Below are positions 30,467 through 31,427 of a stretch of DNA of 31,427 nucleotides, piece after piece. The notes under the pieces were generated by a model. That model did no database searches and was not told where the DNA came from. It was given only the letters and a program-made list of their open reading frames with translations. Within the stretch, counting starts at the first letter, position 1, and each line of letters starts with the position of its first letter. Source of the stretch: an uncultured Christensenellaceae bacterium (lineage in GTDB: Bacteria > Bacillota > Clostridia > Christensenellales > Borkfalkiaceae); NCBI GenBank assembly GCA_910587365.1, contig CAJUKJ010000018.1, forward strand, positions 1 through 31,427. Direction: 5' to 3'. The position numbers and the translations under genes are program-made.

Positions 30467-31282
30467 TTATTGCATATTGGGAGAATACGCAAACCATTTA
30501 TATTCCGCCGTTGCGGGCAAAGAAGTTTTATCAAGCGCGCCGCTCCATCCGTCCAGCCCTTTGCAGTTCCAGACGTTCGCCATAATCTGCATAGAATGCG
30601 AAGGAATGCTTTGGGTTGCGCGGTAAACGGCTTTACCGTCAACGTACCAGGTAATACTGTCGGTCTGCCAATCGAACGCATATTCGTGAAAATCTTCCGA
30701 GCCGTCGAACCCCAAATCAAAATAGAACTCGTGACCGCCGACGCCGTTCGTATAGTAGTTGAACTGTATATGGGACATATCCTTGCCCAAAAACTCGATA
30801 TCTATCTCATCCCAGACGGGCTTGTTCGTATAGGTAAAAAACGAAGAAATAACACCCGAACACTTTGCCGCCTTCATACATACCGAATAAAAGCCGTAAG
30901 AATACGTTTTTTCCGTGCGGTATTCCGCACCCGCATAGCCGCTTCCATCTTCGGAAACGGTCATACCCATTACACCGTCTTGTATAACCCCGCTGCTTTT
31001 GCGCCAGGTACAGTTGAACATACCGCCGTTGGAGTAGCCGTCCGCAAAATGAAATTCAGACGAACCGCCGTCCGCAAAAAGAACGAGTGCTTCGTTTTCC
31101 ATAGCCGAGCGGTCGGGAATGCCCGCCGCCGATTCGTGCGGAGTAAAATCAGGTTGTGTCACAGGGACAAACAACGGCTTCGGGTCGGTGCTTTGCGGCG
31201 GCTTCGCCGAGGCGCAGCCCGCGGAACATATTAAAACCGTGAATGACAAAAGCACTGTTAAGCATTTAACAAACTTATTCAT
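30467..31282 (-). CDS. GH16 beta-glucanase lipoprotein (licheninase/laminarinase-like)
   Basis: A 271-residue secreted glycoside hydrolase. The signal peptide ends in C-S-A-G-C, a lipobox, so the enzyme is held on the cell surface. A short linker precedes the GH16 domain (about 65-268). The catalytic motif is W-D-E-I-D-I-E-F-L-G (ExDxE: nucleophile and acid/base glutamates), followed by HIQFNYYTNGVGGHE and a typical D-W-Q-T-D-S-I-T-W-Y-V-D-G strand. The likely substrate is beta-1,3-1,4- or beta-1,3-glucan from plant or fungal material. A consensus promoter and AAGGA ribosome site precede it. Confidence 0.93.
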   Translation of the reverse strand: MNKFVKCLTVLLSFTVLICSAGCASAKPPQSTDPKPLFVPVTQPDFTPHESAAGIPDRSAMENEALVLFADGGSSEFHFADGYSNGGMFNCTWRKSSGVIQDGVMGMTVSEDGSGYAGAEYRTEKTYSYGFYSVCMKAAKCSGVISSFFTYTNKPVWDEIDIEFLGKDMSHIQFNYYTNGVGGHEFYFDLGFDGSEDFHEYAFDWQTDSITWYVDGKAVYRATQSIPSHSMQIMANVWNCKGLDGWSGALDKTSLPATAEYKWFAYSPNMQ

Positions 31283-31303
31283 AACACAATCCTTTCTGGA
31301 AAT

Positions 31304-31332
31304 ATTATATTAATATAACTCATATCTGTCAA
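31304..31332 (-). promoter_or_regulatory. Promoter of the GH16 gene
   Basis: Minus-strand TTGACA (31327-31332), 17-bp spacer, TATAAT (31304-31309): a full consensus sigma-A-type promoter, about 22 bp before the start codon. Confidence 0.85.
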
Positions 31333-31382
31333 TACTTCTTGCCTGAATTGAACTTTTTATATCATAAACTGTAAATAATAAT

Positions 31383-31424
31383 CCACCCGCGTAGCGGGTG
31401 GTATTTCATTTTCGGGCATAGCCC
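31383..31424. repeat. Two small palindromes at the right edge
   Basis: CCACCCGC-GTA-GCGGGTGG (31383-31401) and GGGC-ATA-GCCC (31414-31424) are separated by TATTTCATTTTC. The linker resembles the TATTTC/ACATT linker in the palindrome run at 17941-18120, so this may be the start of another such run continuing past the window. Confidence 0.55.
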
Positions 31425-31427
31425 TAA

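Noticed and set aside
30470..31234. 254-residue plus-strand reading frame
   Set aside because: It is antisense to a clear GH16 enzyme, rich in Arg/Val with no family features, and lacks a ribosome site.

Overview
The window looks like a chromosomal segment of a low-to-moderate GC Gram-positive anaerobe of the Clostridia type, probably an uncultured gut lineage. This is inferred from an IscR-IscS-IscU system, tandem YitT/DUF2179 membrane proteins, lipobox lipoproteins with BspA-type leucine-rich repeats, a split cobalamin methionine synthase, and a Tn4451-like (TnpX/TnpW) mobilizable element. No rRNA, tRNA or CRISPR array was seen.

Layout. (1) From 1 to about 3650 lies the right part of an integrative mobilizable element: the end of mobC, a MOB relaxase, a membrane-anchored coiled-coil protein encoded in another frame of the relaxase tail, a TnpW-like small protein behind a six-codon minicistron, and a large serine recombinase whose promoter -10 box sits inside a perfect 14-bp-arm palindrome. 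The element appears to have entered the 3' part of a zinc-metalloprotease lipoprotein gene, which now runs into element DNA. (2) 3600-8164 (minus): metF, a stand-alone MetH reactivation protein, metH without that domain, and the broken lipoprotein gene, all overlapping or nearly so. (3) 8264-11949 (minus): iscU, iscS, iscR and nadA, with a strong promoter/operator between iscR and iscS and a similar half-site in the nadA leader. (4) 12077-15834 (minus): a DUF2207 membrane protein and three membrane or lipoprotein orphans, the last two in AT-rich DNA. (5) 15869-20161 (minus): glycogen branching enzyme and a GH13 alpha-glycosidase, i.e. alpha-glucan metabolism. (6) 20463-22440: an unknown protein divergent from a double-HTH repressor-like gene, with an operator-rich spacer, followed by a decayed second copy of the repressor. 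(7) 22554-26252: two YitT paralogs, KDPG aldolase (minus), and PnuC. (8) 26296-31282 (minus): a BspA-like repeat lipoprotein, a small HTH protein, an HTH-HTH-TM-LytM fusion, and a GH16 beta-glucanase lipoprotein.

The most interesting signal is non-coding. An element of about 165-185 bp (called R1 here) occurs three times (8711-8893 minus, 20181-20346 minus, 10853-11029 plus). Its primary sequence has diverged, but the same hairpins are kept by paired changes, around short conserved unpaired blocks, and it ends in a terminator-like hairpin. In two copies that hairpin abuts the start of a gene, and the sequence of one hairpin arm recurs at the 5' end of the element about 190 bp away. It may be a structured RNA leader or attenuator family, or a structured mobile repeat. 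A separate run of small palindromes joined by a TATTTA-AC linker fills the glgB/GH13 spacer and may recur at the right edge.

Functional themes are Fe-S biogenesis with NAD precursor metabolism (isc, nadA, pnuC), methyl/folate metabolism, glucan metabolism, and surface lipoproteins. All assignments come from reading motifs by eye; no database search was run.
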